NCBI GenBank assembly: GCA_900542245.1
Contig: UQMQ01000007.1
Coordinates: forward strand, 1 to 36,599
Reading direction: 5' to 3'
DNA: 36,599 nt
DNA from: an uncultured Eubacteriales bacterium
GTDB taxonomy: Bacteria > Bacillota > Clostridia > Peptostreptococcales > Anaerovoracaceae
In this document: positions 22,599-29,923 of the stretch, piece by piece
How the letters are laid out: each line of letters begins with the position of its first letter
Position numbering within the stretch: position 1 is the first letter of the stretch
Notes under the pieces: generated by a model
Told to the model about the DNA's origin: nothing
The model's database searches: none
The model's input: the letters and a program-made list of their open reading frames with translations, nothing else
Program-made: the position numbers and the translations under genes

Positions 22599-23852
22599 AT
22601 GAACCAAACCACTGCATTGCCGGAACTCTTCGCAGCACTCTGCAGCGAAGGCAGTTTCCAAAAGATGATTTTTTCCGATAAACGCAGAAAATCAATCGAG
22701 TATCAAAAAGTTACGCTGCGGCCGATCCTCGTCGGCGGTCAGCCCTGCTGTCAGGCGACATATACCTATCCGAAGAAAGTGACACACCGGAATCTGCCGT
22801 TTGCGGAAACCGCAGCGTTCTGCATGACCCTCTGTGAAGAGGATTTCAAGCAAATCAATATCTTCACACAGACCGAGCAGCTCCAGGTGCTGGCTGCCAG
22901 ACCGGACCGCCCGTCCATTCGTCGGAAGTCTGTGGAAGCAGGCAGCAAGCGGCGCCCGGACAGCCCAACGCCGTCACGCGCATCGGCAGTGCTTTCACAA
23001 CGTGCACCCGCTGCCGACACGTCTGTGCCTGCTGTGCTTTCGCACAACCGCCAAAAGCACTATCTGATTCCGGACGGTACGCCCTGCGACTTTCTGATTC
23101 GTCTCGGCGTCATGAGCCCGGAGGGAAAGGTTTTCCCGAAGTCCTACGCGAAATTCCGCCAGATCAACCGTTATCTTGAAATCGTCGAAGATGTTTTCCC
23201 GGCTCTGCCGAAGGACCGCACGCTGCGCATCATCGACTTTGGCTGCGGCAAGGCGTATCTGACCTTTGCGATCTACTACTATCTCAAGCTGTGCAAGGGC
23301 CGCGACGTAGAGATCATCGGGCTGGACCTCAAGGACGACGTCATCGACTTCTGCAATCGGGTCGCCACTGACCTCGGATACTGCGAGCTGAAGTTCCTCA
23401 AAGGTGACATTGCAGACTATACCAGCGACCACGCGGATATGGTGGTGACACTGCACGCCTGCGATACGGCGACCGATTACGCGCTAATCAACGCGGTCAA
23501 GTGGAATACCAAGGTCATTCTCAGCGTGCCTTGCTGCCAGCATGAGCTGTTCAAGCAGATCAAGAATGACCTGCACCAACCGATGCTCAAGTATGGGATT
23601 CTCAAGGACCGCCTGACCGAATATCTGACGGACGGGCTGCGCGGTCTCAAGCTGGAAGCCTGCGGTTACCATGTCGCAATGATCGAATTTACCAGCCTCG
23701 AGCACACCGCCCGCAACATCATGATCAAAGCGGTCAAATCCAACGCGGTCGGCGCTGCCGCCAAAGCAAAAAAAGAAAACGCGCAGCGCCAATACGAAGC
23801 ACTCCGCGATTTCTACCAGGTCCATCCGACCATCGACCAACTGACCGAATAA
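22599..23852 (+). CDS. Class I SAM-dependent methyltransferase (Methyltransf_32/METTL25-like)
   Basis: The 417-residue protein has an N-terminal domain (1-100), a basic low-complexity linker (105-145), the conserved HNRQKHYLIPDG segment (149-160), and a Rossmann methyltransferase domain. In that domain IIDFGCGKAYLTF (211-223) is motif I and GLDLK (241-245) motif II. VTLHACDTATDYAL and VPCCQHE follow further on; they are typical of the group related to eukaryotic METTL25/RRNAD1. The substrate is unknown; an RNA or protein target is plausible. An AAAGG ribosome site precedes the ATG. Flanking family C repeats lie on both sides (22421-22550 and 23860-23988). Confidence 0.85.
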   Translation: MNQTTALPELFAALCSEGSFQKMIFSDKRRKSIEYQKVTLRPILVGGQPCCQATYTYPKKVTHRNLPFAETAAFCMTLCEEDFKQINIFTQTEQLQVLAARPDRPSIRRKSVEAGSKRRPDSPTPSRASAVLSQRAPAADTSVPAVLSHNRQKHYLIPDGTPCDFLIRLGVMSPEGKVFPKSYAKFRQINRYLEIVEDVFPALPKDRTLRIIDFGCGKAYLTFAIYYYLKLCKGRDVEIIGLDLKDDVIDFCNRVATDLGYCELKFLKGDIADYTSDHADMVVTLHACDTATDYALINAVKWNTKVILSVPCCQHELFKQIKNDLHQPMLKYGILKDRLTEYLTDGLRGLKLEACGYHVAMIEFTSLEHTARNIMIKAVKSNAVGAAAKAKKENAQRQYEALRDFYQVHPTIDQLTE

Positions 23853-23859
23853 GGAAAGA

Positions 23860-23988
23860 GGACAAAAGTATGCAAAACGAAACATGCGATTCCTTTGTAT
23901 ACATACCTGCCATGCCGGGAAAGGACTCCACAAGCTTCTTTTGTCGTTATTCCGGAAACATCGCAAGAGATATTCCCTACACAATAAC
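23860..23988 (+). repeat. Interspersed structured repeat family C, copy 3
   Basis: This 129-bp unit starts seven bases after the methyltransferase stop and keeps the terminal GGACAAAAG, the CTTTTGTCGTTATTCCGGAAA block and the terminal CAATAAC. The middle has diverged: H1 now reads GTATGCAAA/TTTGTATAC, different from copies 1 and 2 but still fully paired with one G.T. H2 is not recognisable. A perfect terminator follows at once. Confidence 0.8.
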
Positions 23989-24035
23989 AAAAAGACAATG
24001 ATTTTCAACAATTCTGCGAAAATCATTGTCTTTTT
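23989..24035. terminator. Bidirectional terminator between convergent genes
   Basis: AAAAAGACAATGATTTTC (23989-24006) pairs perfectly with GAAAATCATTGTCTTTTT (24018-24035), an 18-bp stem with an 11-base loop and A/T-runs on both ends. It separates the plus-strand methyltransferase from the minus-strand P-type ATPase. The 94 bases from here to the ATPase stop hold nothing I recognise. Confidence 0.92.
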
Positions 24036-24129
24036 GCATTTCTTTACATTTTAGACGTATGCGGCACCTTGGCTGTCTGCGCAACGCTCATGTCAACCTT
24101 GCAAGGCGTCTGCACTGCGCATCGACCGT

Positions 24130-26022
24130 CTATTCTTGCGCGACCTTCAGCGCGCGCATGGCGTTCAGGATCGCGATGACGGATACACCGACGTCTGCGA
24201 ATACCGCTGCCCACATGTTGACAAGACCGACCGCACAGAGCACCAGTACCAACAGCTTGACGGTCAGTGCGAATACGACATTCTGCTTCGCGATTGCGAG
24301 CGTCTTTTTGGCGATATCCATCAGCTGCAGCAGCTTGGATGGTTCGTCGGTCATGATGACTACGTCCGCTGCCTCGATGGCCGCATCGGAACCAAGACCG
24401 CCCATGGCGATACCTACATCTGCTCTGGCCAGTACCGGCGCATCGTTGATACCGTCGCCGACGAACAAGAGCTTGCCTTTTTCGGATTTCGCAGCAATGA
24501 GCTTTTCCACTTCTTCGACCTTATTCTCCGGCAGCAGCTCCGCATGTACCTCGTCCAAACCGAGCGCCCTGCCGACGCGCTCCGCAACGGCCCTGCTGTC
24601 CCCTGTCAGCATCACCGTCTTGATGCCTCTTGCCTTTAAGCCCCGGATCGCTGCCGCGGCATCCTCCTTGATCTGATCGGCGATCGTGATGTACCCCGCA
24701 TACTTACCGTCGACCGCAGCATGTACCACCGTACCCGCAATCTCCTTGGGCTCAAAAGCGATGTTTTCACGTTTCATCAGCTTCTGGTTGCCGACCAGGA
24801 CCTTGTGACTCTCAAGCTCTGCCGCCACGCCATGTCCTGCGATCTCCTCAACGCTGCCGATCAGTGACTTGTCGATCTTCTGACCGTATCGCTGTTCATA
24901 AGCCTCCCGCAGGGATACCGAAATCGGGTGACTGGAATTTGCCTCCGCGTAGGCCGCGTATTTGAGCAGTTCTTCTTGAGAAAGCCCGCCGACAGTCTCT
25001 ACCGTTTCGACTTCAAAAACGCCTTTGGTCAGTGTTCCGGTCTTATCCATGACCACATATTCCGCGTAAGCTGCTGCCTCCAGATAATTGCTGCCCTTGA
25101 CCAAAAGCCCGATCCTGGAGGCGCCGCCGATGCCGCCGAAGAAGCTGAGCGGAACGGAAATGACCAATGCGCATGGGCAGGATACGACTAGGAACTCCAG
25201 CGCTCTGTAGACCCATTTGCTGAACAGTGCGCCGCTGAAGCCTGCCGCGCTGCCGACGATGCCGCTGCCGATCAGCAGCGGCGGCAGGAGTGCCAGTACG
25301 ACTGCCGCACCTACGACAGCCGGTGTATAATAGGCTGCGAAACGTGTGATGAAATTCTCCATCTTCGCCTTCTGGCTGGTCGCGTTCTCGACCAGTTCGA
25401 GGATCTTGCTGACGGTGGATTCACCGAATGCCTTTTTGACCTCGACCTCCAATAAACCGTTCTGATTGATGCAGCCGCTGAGGATCTCCTCGCCCTCACG
25501 CACGCTGCGCGGTACGGATTCTCCGGTCAGCGCCGCGGTATCCAGCATGGAAGAACCGCTGCGCACGATGCCGTCCAGCGGCACCTTTTCACCGGGCTTG
25601 ACGATGATGACATCACCGATCTTGACCTCGTCCGGGTCGACCTTTTTGGTATCGCCGCCCGCAACTTTGAGATTTGCGTAGTCCGGACGGATATTCATCA
25701 GCTCTGTGATCGACTTGCGGGATTTGCCGACCGCATAATCCTCGAACAGCTCACCGATCTGATAAAACAGCATGACGGCAACTGCTTCCGGATACTCGCC
25801 GATGACGAACGCACCGACCGACGCGACCGCCATCAGGAAATTCTCGTCAAATATTTTACCTCTTTTGATGTTGTTCAGCGCCTTGCGCAATACCTGATAG
25901 CCGATCACCAGATAGGCTGCCAGATAGACTGCGAATTTCAAAGCTGTCGGTTCTGCCGGGACCAGCAGCGCGATCGCAAACAATACTGCACCGACGATCA
26001 GTCTTTGCATTCTTTTTTTCAT
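24130..26022 (-). CDS. Zn2+/Cd2+/Pb2+-type P1B ATPase without N-terminal HMA domain
   Basis: The 630-residue pump exports divalent soft metals. In order it shows TGES (about 167), the membrane metal site SCPCAL (Cys282 and Cys284), phosphorylation motif DKTGTLTKG (Asp326), SSHPISVS and GDGINDAPVLARADVGIAMG. The last helices contain TVKLLVL and ADVGVSVIAIL, whose Lys and Asp are the P1B-2 (ZntA/CadA) signature. The usual N-terminal HMA domain is missing and is encoded separately upstream. I choose ATG 26022, six bases after GAGGTGA; an ATG at 26028 touches that ribosome site. The 291-base gap to the HMA gene is filled with repeats. Confidence 0.93.
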   Translation of the reverse strand: MKKRMQRLIVGAVLFAIALLVPAEPTALKFAVYLAAYLVIGYQVLRKALNNIKRGKIFDENFLMAVASVGAFVIGEYPEAVAVMLFYQIGELFEDYAVGKSRKSITELMNIRPDYANLKVAGGDTKKVDPDEVKIGDVIIVKPGEKVPLDGIVRSGSSMLDTAALTGESVPRSVREGEEILSGCINQNGLLEVEVKKAFGESTVSKILELVENATSQKAKMENFITRFAAYYTPAVVGAAVVLALLPPLLIGSGIVGSAAGFSGALFSKWVYRALEFLVVSCPCALVISVPLSFFGGIGGASRIGLLVKGSNYLEAAAYAEYVVMDKTGTLTKGVFEVETVETVGGLSQEELLKYAAYAEANSSHPISVSLREAYEQRYGQKIDKSLIGSVEEIAGHGVAAELESHKVLVGNQKLMKRENIAFEPKEIAGTVVHAAVDGKYAGYITIADQIKEDAAAAIRGLKARGIKTVMLTGDSRAVAERVGRALGLDEVHAELLPENKVEEVEKLIAAKSEKGKLLFVGDGINDAPVLARADVGIAMGGLGSDAAIEAADVVIMTDEPSKLLQLMDIAKKTLAIAKQNVVFALTVKLLVLVLCAVGLVNMWAAVFADVGVSVIAILNAMRALKVAQE

Positions 26023-26060
26023 TTTCATTCACCTCGCATCAAGCTCTCAAATCCATGCCG

Positions 26061-26316
26061 CCTGCGGCTTGCCCTCACAGGGCAGAACCATTAGCCCGGA
26101 CGCTGAGCGGCTCTGCTATCGCTTTTAGCTCTGCAATCGCCTGCGCTCGGGCATCTGTCTTGCATCAGTTCTGCCGTCGCCTATGGCTCGCCAATCACTG
26201 TGCAAGAACATTATACGACTAGTTCCTAGCCGACTAAAGTCGGGGAACGAAAGCATAAGGTCTGCCTCGCTGTTCGTGCTGCACCTGCGGCTTGCACTCA
26301 CAGGGCAGAACCATTA
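26061..26316. repeat. 33-bp direct repeats flanking a family A insertion
   Basis: The 33-base unit at 26061-26093 recurs at 26284-26316 with one mismatch; both end in GGGCAGAACCATTA. They bracket about 190 bases holding family A copy 2 and scraps of family B. The right copy overlaps the stop codon of the HMA gene. The stretch also has a CCGAC-TTTA-GTCGG hairpin. Confidence 0.85.
26089..26238 (-). repeat. Repeat family A, copy 2, with promoter-like start
   Basis: On the minus strand TTTAGT (26233-26238), 17 bp and TATAAT (26210-26215) precede GTTCTTGCACAG, and the unit ends CGTCCGGGCTAATG at 26089. It aligns along its whole length with 20206-20334, with the two ends most strongly conserved. 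It lies between the HMA gene and the ATPase gene in the same direction as both. Confidence 0.7.
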
Positions 26317-26535
26317 CAGTTCTTTGATCTCTACATCCGGTTCGGTTTTCTTGACAGTCTTGACGATCTTCTTGTAGGTCTCATCGAAGCCCTCTTCGTT
26401 GACGTCCAGTACCATCTTGAGTGTCAGGAAGTTGACGGATGCGCTGTTGACGTTATCCAGCTTTGCTACGTTTCTTTCTACCTCTGCTGCACAGTTTGCA
26501 CAATCTAAACCCTCTAATAAATAAGTCTTTTTCAT
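26314..26535 (-). CDS. HMA-domain heavy-metal-binding protein (metallochaperone)
   Basis: The protein is a single 73-residue HMA domain starting MKKTYLLEGLDCANCAAEVE; the CxxC (Cys12, Cys15) binds the metal ion. A beta-alpha-beta-beta-alpha-beta pattern fits the whole length. GGAGG lies before the ATG at 26535. Its place in front of an ATPase that lacks this domain suggests that it replaces the missing N-terminal domain, delivering Zn/Cd to the pump or buffering it. Both genes share one promoter with two operators, although a repeat block separates them. Confidence 0.9.
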   Translation of the reverse strand: MKKTYLLEGLDCANCAAEVERNVAKLDNVNSASVNFLTLKMVLDVNEEGFDETYKKIVKTVKKTEPDVEIKEL

Positions 26536-26613
26536 TTTCCGTTCCTCCGTTTTCCTTTGATTTGCATTTCTTTGCATCTGCGAACAGCCGCAGTCGGCGT
26601 TTCGCTTTCGTTG

Positions 26614-26671
26614 ATTGAATCACTATTCAACTGTTGTCTATATTATAGTTGAATCAGTATTCAATTGTCAA
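26614..26671 (-). promoter_or_regulatory. Metal-responsive promoter with two ArsR/SmtB-like operators
   Basis: On the minus strand TTGACA (26666-26671), an 18-bp spacer and TATAAT (26642-26647) form a strong promoter. TTGAAT-ACTG-ATTCAA fills the spacer (26649-26664), and TTGAAT-AGTG-ATTCAA lies downstream of the -10 (26614-26629), 35 bp centre to centre. Such AT-rich 12-2-12-like palindromes with TTGAA halves are bound by ArsR/SmtB-family repressors (CadC, CzrA). No such regulator gene is in the window. Confidence 0.75.
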
Positions 26672-26690
26672 CCCCTATTTTAAAATTTTT

Positions 26691-26727
26691 TGACAAAAAA
26701 CAGAGGGTCGCACGATTACGCCCTCTG
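26691..26727 (-). terminator. Intrinsic terminator of brnQ
   Basis: CAGAGGG/CCCTCTG (26701-26707 / 26721-26727) with a 13-base loop and a TTTTTTG tail on the minus strand, about 60 bases after the brnQ stop. Confidence 0.85.
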
Positions 26728-26789
26728 TGATAAACCATTTGATTTACGCCCGCCCCACATGAGGCATACGACCTTATGCAAGCCGTCGC

Positions 26790-28130
26790 TTACACTGTTT
26801 TCCTGCCTGCTTTGGCAGCCACAAGACCGACCAACGTGCCGACCGCACCCGGTACGACCCAGCCCAGACCCAGCGAATAGAACGGCAGCCAGGTACCGAC
26901 CCAGTCCACAACGCCCTGCGCAAGTCCTGCGACCTTGAGCAAATCAAAGACCGCCGCGACCATGGTGCATCCGATCGCACAGACAAAGACCGGACGCGCG
27001 TAGTTGAAATACCTGCCGAAGATATTGAGCAGGATCAGCATGATTGCCAGCGGATACAGGAAGTACAGCACCGGTGCCGAGAAAGAAATAATCTTCGACA
27101 AGCCAATGTTGGACACCAGCAGCGAAAACGCGGTAAACACAATCGCCCAATTACGATAGCACAAAGAACGCGGGAACATCTCGCAGAAGGTATCTGCGCA
27201 GGCTGTTACCAGTCCGATGGCAGTTTTCATGCAGCAGAATGTGACGGTCAGCGCCAGCACGATCATGCCCGCCTTGCCGAGGTAATGCTGCGCGATGATT
27301 GCAAAGGCGTTGCCGCCGTTAAAGGAGGCTTCTCCCAGCTGATCCGCGTACAGGCCATAGCTTTGCGCGCCGACAATCGCAATCAGGGCGTAGATGACCG
27401 TCATCAGCACCATGCTGAAAATACCGGATTGAATCGTATTTTTCGCGATCGCGCCCGGTTCTTCGACACCCATCTCTTTGATCACGTTGACGACGATAAT
27501 GCCGAATGCCAAAGAAGCCAGCGCGTCTAAGGTGTCATAGCCCTGCAGGAAGCCTGTGGAAAACGCGTTATCCGCGTAAGCGCCGCTTGCCGCTACAGAA
27601 CGCACACTCTGGATCGGGTCAAGCAGTGCCGCAACGACCAGAATGCCCAGACAGACTAAAAAGATCGGATTGAGATATTTGCCGATGGAGTTCATAATAT
27701 TGTTCGGACGCAATGCGAAAAACAATACCGCCGCGAAGAACAGCGTGGTAAAAATTGCCTGCGGCACCGTATGACTGCCGCTGACCAGCGGCGCAATGCC
27801 CATCGTAAACGAGGTCGCCGCGCATCTTGGGATCGCAAAGAACGGTCCGATCGTCAGGTAGAGCGCGCAGGTAAAGAAATAGCTGTACCATTTCGCCACT
27901 CTGCCGGACATCTGCATCAGTCCGCTGCTGCGGGAGACGCCTAGCGCCACAATACCCAAAAGCGGCATGCCGACCGCCGTAATGAGCATGCCGAGCAGCG
28001 CAGGCACGAGACTCGCTCCGGCCTTCGCACCCAAAATAATCGGGAAGATCAAGTTACCCGCGCCAAAGAACATGCCGAACAGCATGGACGCCAGCAAGGC
28101 ATACTGCTTCCCTGTCAGTTTCTGATTCAT
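26790..28130 (-). CDS. brnQ: Branched-chain amino acid carrier, LIVCS family
   Basis: This 446-residue protein has about 12 hydrophobic helices and takes up leucine, isoleucine and valine, in the family by Na+ or H+ symport. The opening LLASMLFGMFFGAGNLIFP is highly characteristic of BrnQ, and PRCAATSFTMG is a second family landmark. The start at 28130 is set by AGGAGAAG upstream; an ATG 24 bases further out lacks one. It has its own promoter and terminator. Minor alternatives within the family (other hydrophobic amino acids) cannot be excluded. Confidence 0.94.
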   Translation of the reverse strand: MNQKLTGKQYALLASMLFGMFFGAGNLIFPIILGAKAGASLVPALLGMLITAVGMPLLGIVALGVSRSSGLMQMSGRVAKWYSYFFTCALYLTIGPFFAIPRCAATSFTMGIAPLVSGSHTVPQAIFTTLFFAAVLFFALRPNNIMNSIGKYLNPIFLVCLGILVVAALLDPIQSVRSVAASGAYADNAFSTGFLQGYDTLDALASLAFGIIVVNVIKEMGVEEPGAIAKNTIQSGIFSMVLMTVIYALIAIVGAQSYGLYADQLGEASFNGGNAFAIIAQHYLGKAGMIVLALTVTFCCMKTAIGLVTACADTFCEMFPRSLCYRNWAIVFTAFSLLVSNIGLSKIISFSAPVLYFLYPLAIMLILLNIFGRYFNYARPVFVCAIGCTMVAAVFDLLKVAGLAQGVVDWVGTWLPFYSLGLGWVVPGAVGTLVGLVAAKAGRKTV

Positions 28131-28169
28131 AACTTCTCCTTTTGTATTCTTCATATCATAAATATGTAT

Positions 28170-28198
28170 ATTTTATCACAATCGGCGTGTTATGTAAA
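28170..28198 (-). promoter_or_regulatory. Promoter of brnQ
   Basis: On the minus strand TTTACA (28193-28198), 17 bp and TAAAAT (28170-28175). The stretch TTGTGATAAAATAT around the -10 is identical to that of the amino acid permease promoter (20030-20040), which suggests common control or chance. Confidence 0.75.
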
Positions 28199-28298
28199 GC
28201 ATTTCATGCTGTCGACTGTTCCGCGTGAAGTCACGCAGGTCGTCAGCGCTATCGGCAGCCGACGCTTCTGCACGAAATCGCCGACTCGTCCCGACATA

Positions 28299-28931
28299 TC
28301 AGCCGCCCTGTACGCTGCGCGTGATCTTGCGCAGCAGCGGCAGAAACAGCCCGCCGACAGAATTGCCGAGCGTCATTACCAGTACGTAGAGCAGGGTCCG
28401 CAGGCTCCACGCGCCGCCGACCGTAAAAAAGTACATGTTCGCGACGCAGTGCTCGAAGCCGCAGAGAATAAATGCCACGACACCGAAAAACAGTCCCAGA
28501 TATTTGCCGATCTCATGCTCATGATTTTTGAAACCATCGACTGCGATGAAGATCAGCAGATTACAGAATACCGCAAGAATGAAGCTGCTGCCCAAATTGT
28601 CCGACAGCTTGGTCTCACACAGCAGCACCGCGCGCGCCGTCAGCGCCGGCGCCAGCCGGGTCAGCATCAGAAGCTGCGCGGTCAGAAACGCCCCGGTCAG
28701 ATTGCCGAACCAGATGAGCGGCAGATGCAGTGCATAGCTTTTGTCGTTTTCAAACAGATAGCAGACCCGCCCCGTATACAGATGAAAATTCATCGTACAG
28801 ACTGTGAACAGACCTACGGTGAAAAAAAGCGCACCGATGATCTGATTCTCTACAGAGAGATAAACGGTCCCGCCCAGCGCGATCGCAAGGCCTGCCATGA
28901 TGCCGCTGAGATAAATGCGTAATTGTTCCAT
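28299..28931 (-). CDS. Formate/nitrite transporter (FNT) family channel
   Basis: The 210-residue protein has about six membrane helices. The family marks are GFEHCVANMYFF (about 157-168), whose histidine is the central pore residue in FocA/NirC, and GNSVGG near the end. It is shorter than FocA (about 280) because of short termini. The substrate may be formate, nitrite, hydrosulfide or another small monovalent anion; this cannot be told. AGGAAAG precedes the ATG. It is set apart from folD by a strong terminator. The 168 bases downstream to the brnQ start contain the brnQ promoter; otherwise I see nothing there. Confidence 0.85.
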   Translation of the reverse strand: MEQLRIYLSGIMAGLAIALGGTVYLSVENQIIGALFFTVGLFTVCTMNFHLYTGRVCYLFENDKSYALHLPLIWFGNLTGAFLTAQLLMLTRLAPALTARAVLLCETKLSDNLGSSFILAVFCNLLIFIAVDGFKNHEHEIGKYLGLFFGVVAFILCGFEHCVANMYFFTVGGAWSLRTLLYVLVMTLGNSVGGLFLPLLRKITRSVQGG

Positions 28932-29003
28932 AAACGATTCTTTCCTTACTATCCATAATGATTGTGAACGCGAGCGATCGTGATATAGACCTGCGCCTCA
29001 CTG

Positions 29004-29029
29004 AAAAAGCCGCCCGCGCCGCGGGCGGC
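29004..29029 (-). terminator. Strong intrinsic terminator after folD
   Basis: GCCGCCCGC/GCGGGCGGC (29009-29017 / 29021-29029), a 9-bp GC-only stem with a 3-base loop followed by TTTTT on the minus strand, 20 bases after the folD stop. It ends the uvrB-uvrA-pncB-folD run. Confidence 0.92.
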
Positions 29030-29048
29030 AAACATGCGCGTCATTGCT

Positions 29049-29903
29049 TTACCCTAAGCTGCGCGCCGCGGCCTCGACCACATGCGATACGAGCACGCTC
29101 GTAGTGACCGCACCGACGCCGCCCGGTACCGGCGTGATCGCCTCTACGAGCGGTTCAACTGCGTCAAAGTCCACATCGCCGCAGAGCTTACCTTTCGCCT
29201 CGTTCCAGCCGATACCCACGTCGATGACCGTCTGTCCCGCGCGAAAATATGAACTGCCGACAGATTCCATCTTGCCTGCGCAGACGATTACAATATCCGC
29301 TCTTTTTACGATTTCCTCTATCTTTTGCGTCTTGGTGTGACAGATTGTCGGTGTCGCATGCCTGTGCATCAGCAGCATCGCCGCCGGACGACCGACCACC
29401 AGACTCCTGCCGATGACCACCGCATTCCTGCCCTGGCAGTCAATCCCATAATAGTCCAGAATCTCCATGGCAGCCTGCGCCGTACAAGGGCAAAATCCAT
29501 TTTCTGTATTTGTAAATACGCCTGCCAAAGAGCCATCCGTACAGCCGTCGACGTCCTTGCCCGGCGCCAGCATCTGCCGCGCCCGCTCGTCATCCAGCTG
29601 CGGCGGCAGCGGGCGAAACAGCAGAATGCCATGCACCGCGGAATCCTCGTTCAGCATGATTAATTCCCGATCAAAGGCTTCCTGTGTCACATCCGCGGCA
29701 AGCGTGACCTGTCTGACTGCCACACCGAGACTTTCGCAGCGCTTCCGCGCGCCCTTTTCGTAGCTGATATCGTCAGGTCTCTCCCCCACACGCAGGATTG
29801 TCAGCGTTGGCGTCACACCCGCTGCCTGCAATGCCTCGACCTGCCGCGCTGTTCGTTCGTTGATCGCCTGCGCGACCTCGCTGCCTTTTAAAATTCTAGC
29901 CAT
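29049..29903 (-). CDS. folD: FolD-type methylenetetrahydrofolate dehydrogenase, cyclohydrolase residues altered
   Basis: The 284-residue protein belongs to the FolD family, which interconverts methylene-, methenyl- and formyl-tetrahydrofolate. PGKDVDG (114-120), IGRSLVVGRPAAMLL and the C-terminal TPVPGGVGAVTT are unmistakable. The substrate tyrosine is kept (Tyr48). However, the lysine that normally stands four residues later is Ala52, and the glutamine of the VQLPLP motif is Phe96 in ILLFRPLP; Asp119 is kept. In studied FolD enzymes that Lys and Gln support cyclohydrolase, so this one may be mainly a dehydrogenase. The start at 29903 has GGGAAA upstream. It lies 20 bases after pncB. Confidence 0.92.
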   Translation of the reverse strand: MARILKGSEVAQAINERTARQVEALQAAGVTPTLTILRVGERPDDISYEKGARKRCESLGVAVRQVTLAADVTQEAFDRELIMLNEDSAVHGILLFRPLPPQLDDERARQMLAPGKDVDGCTDGSLAGVFTNTENGFCPCTAQAAMEILDYYGIDCQGRNAVVIGRSLVVGRPAAMLLMHRHATPTICHTKTQKIEEIVKRADIVIVCAGKMESVGSSYFRAGQTVIDVGIGWNEAKGKLCGDVDFDAVEPLVEAITPVPGGVGAVTTSVLVSHVVEAAARSLG

Positions 29904-29923
29904 CGTTTCCCTTTTTACCTTTT

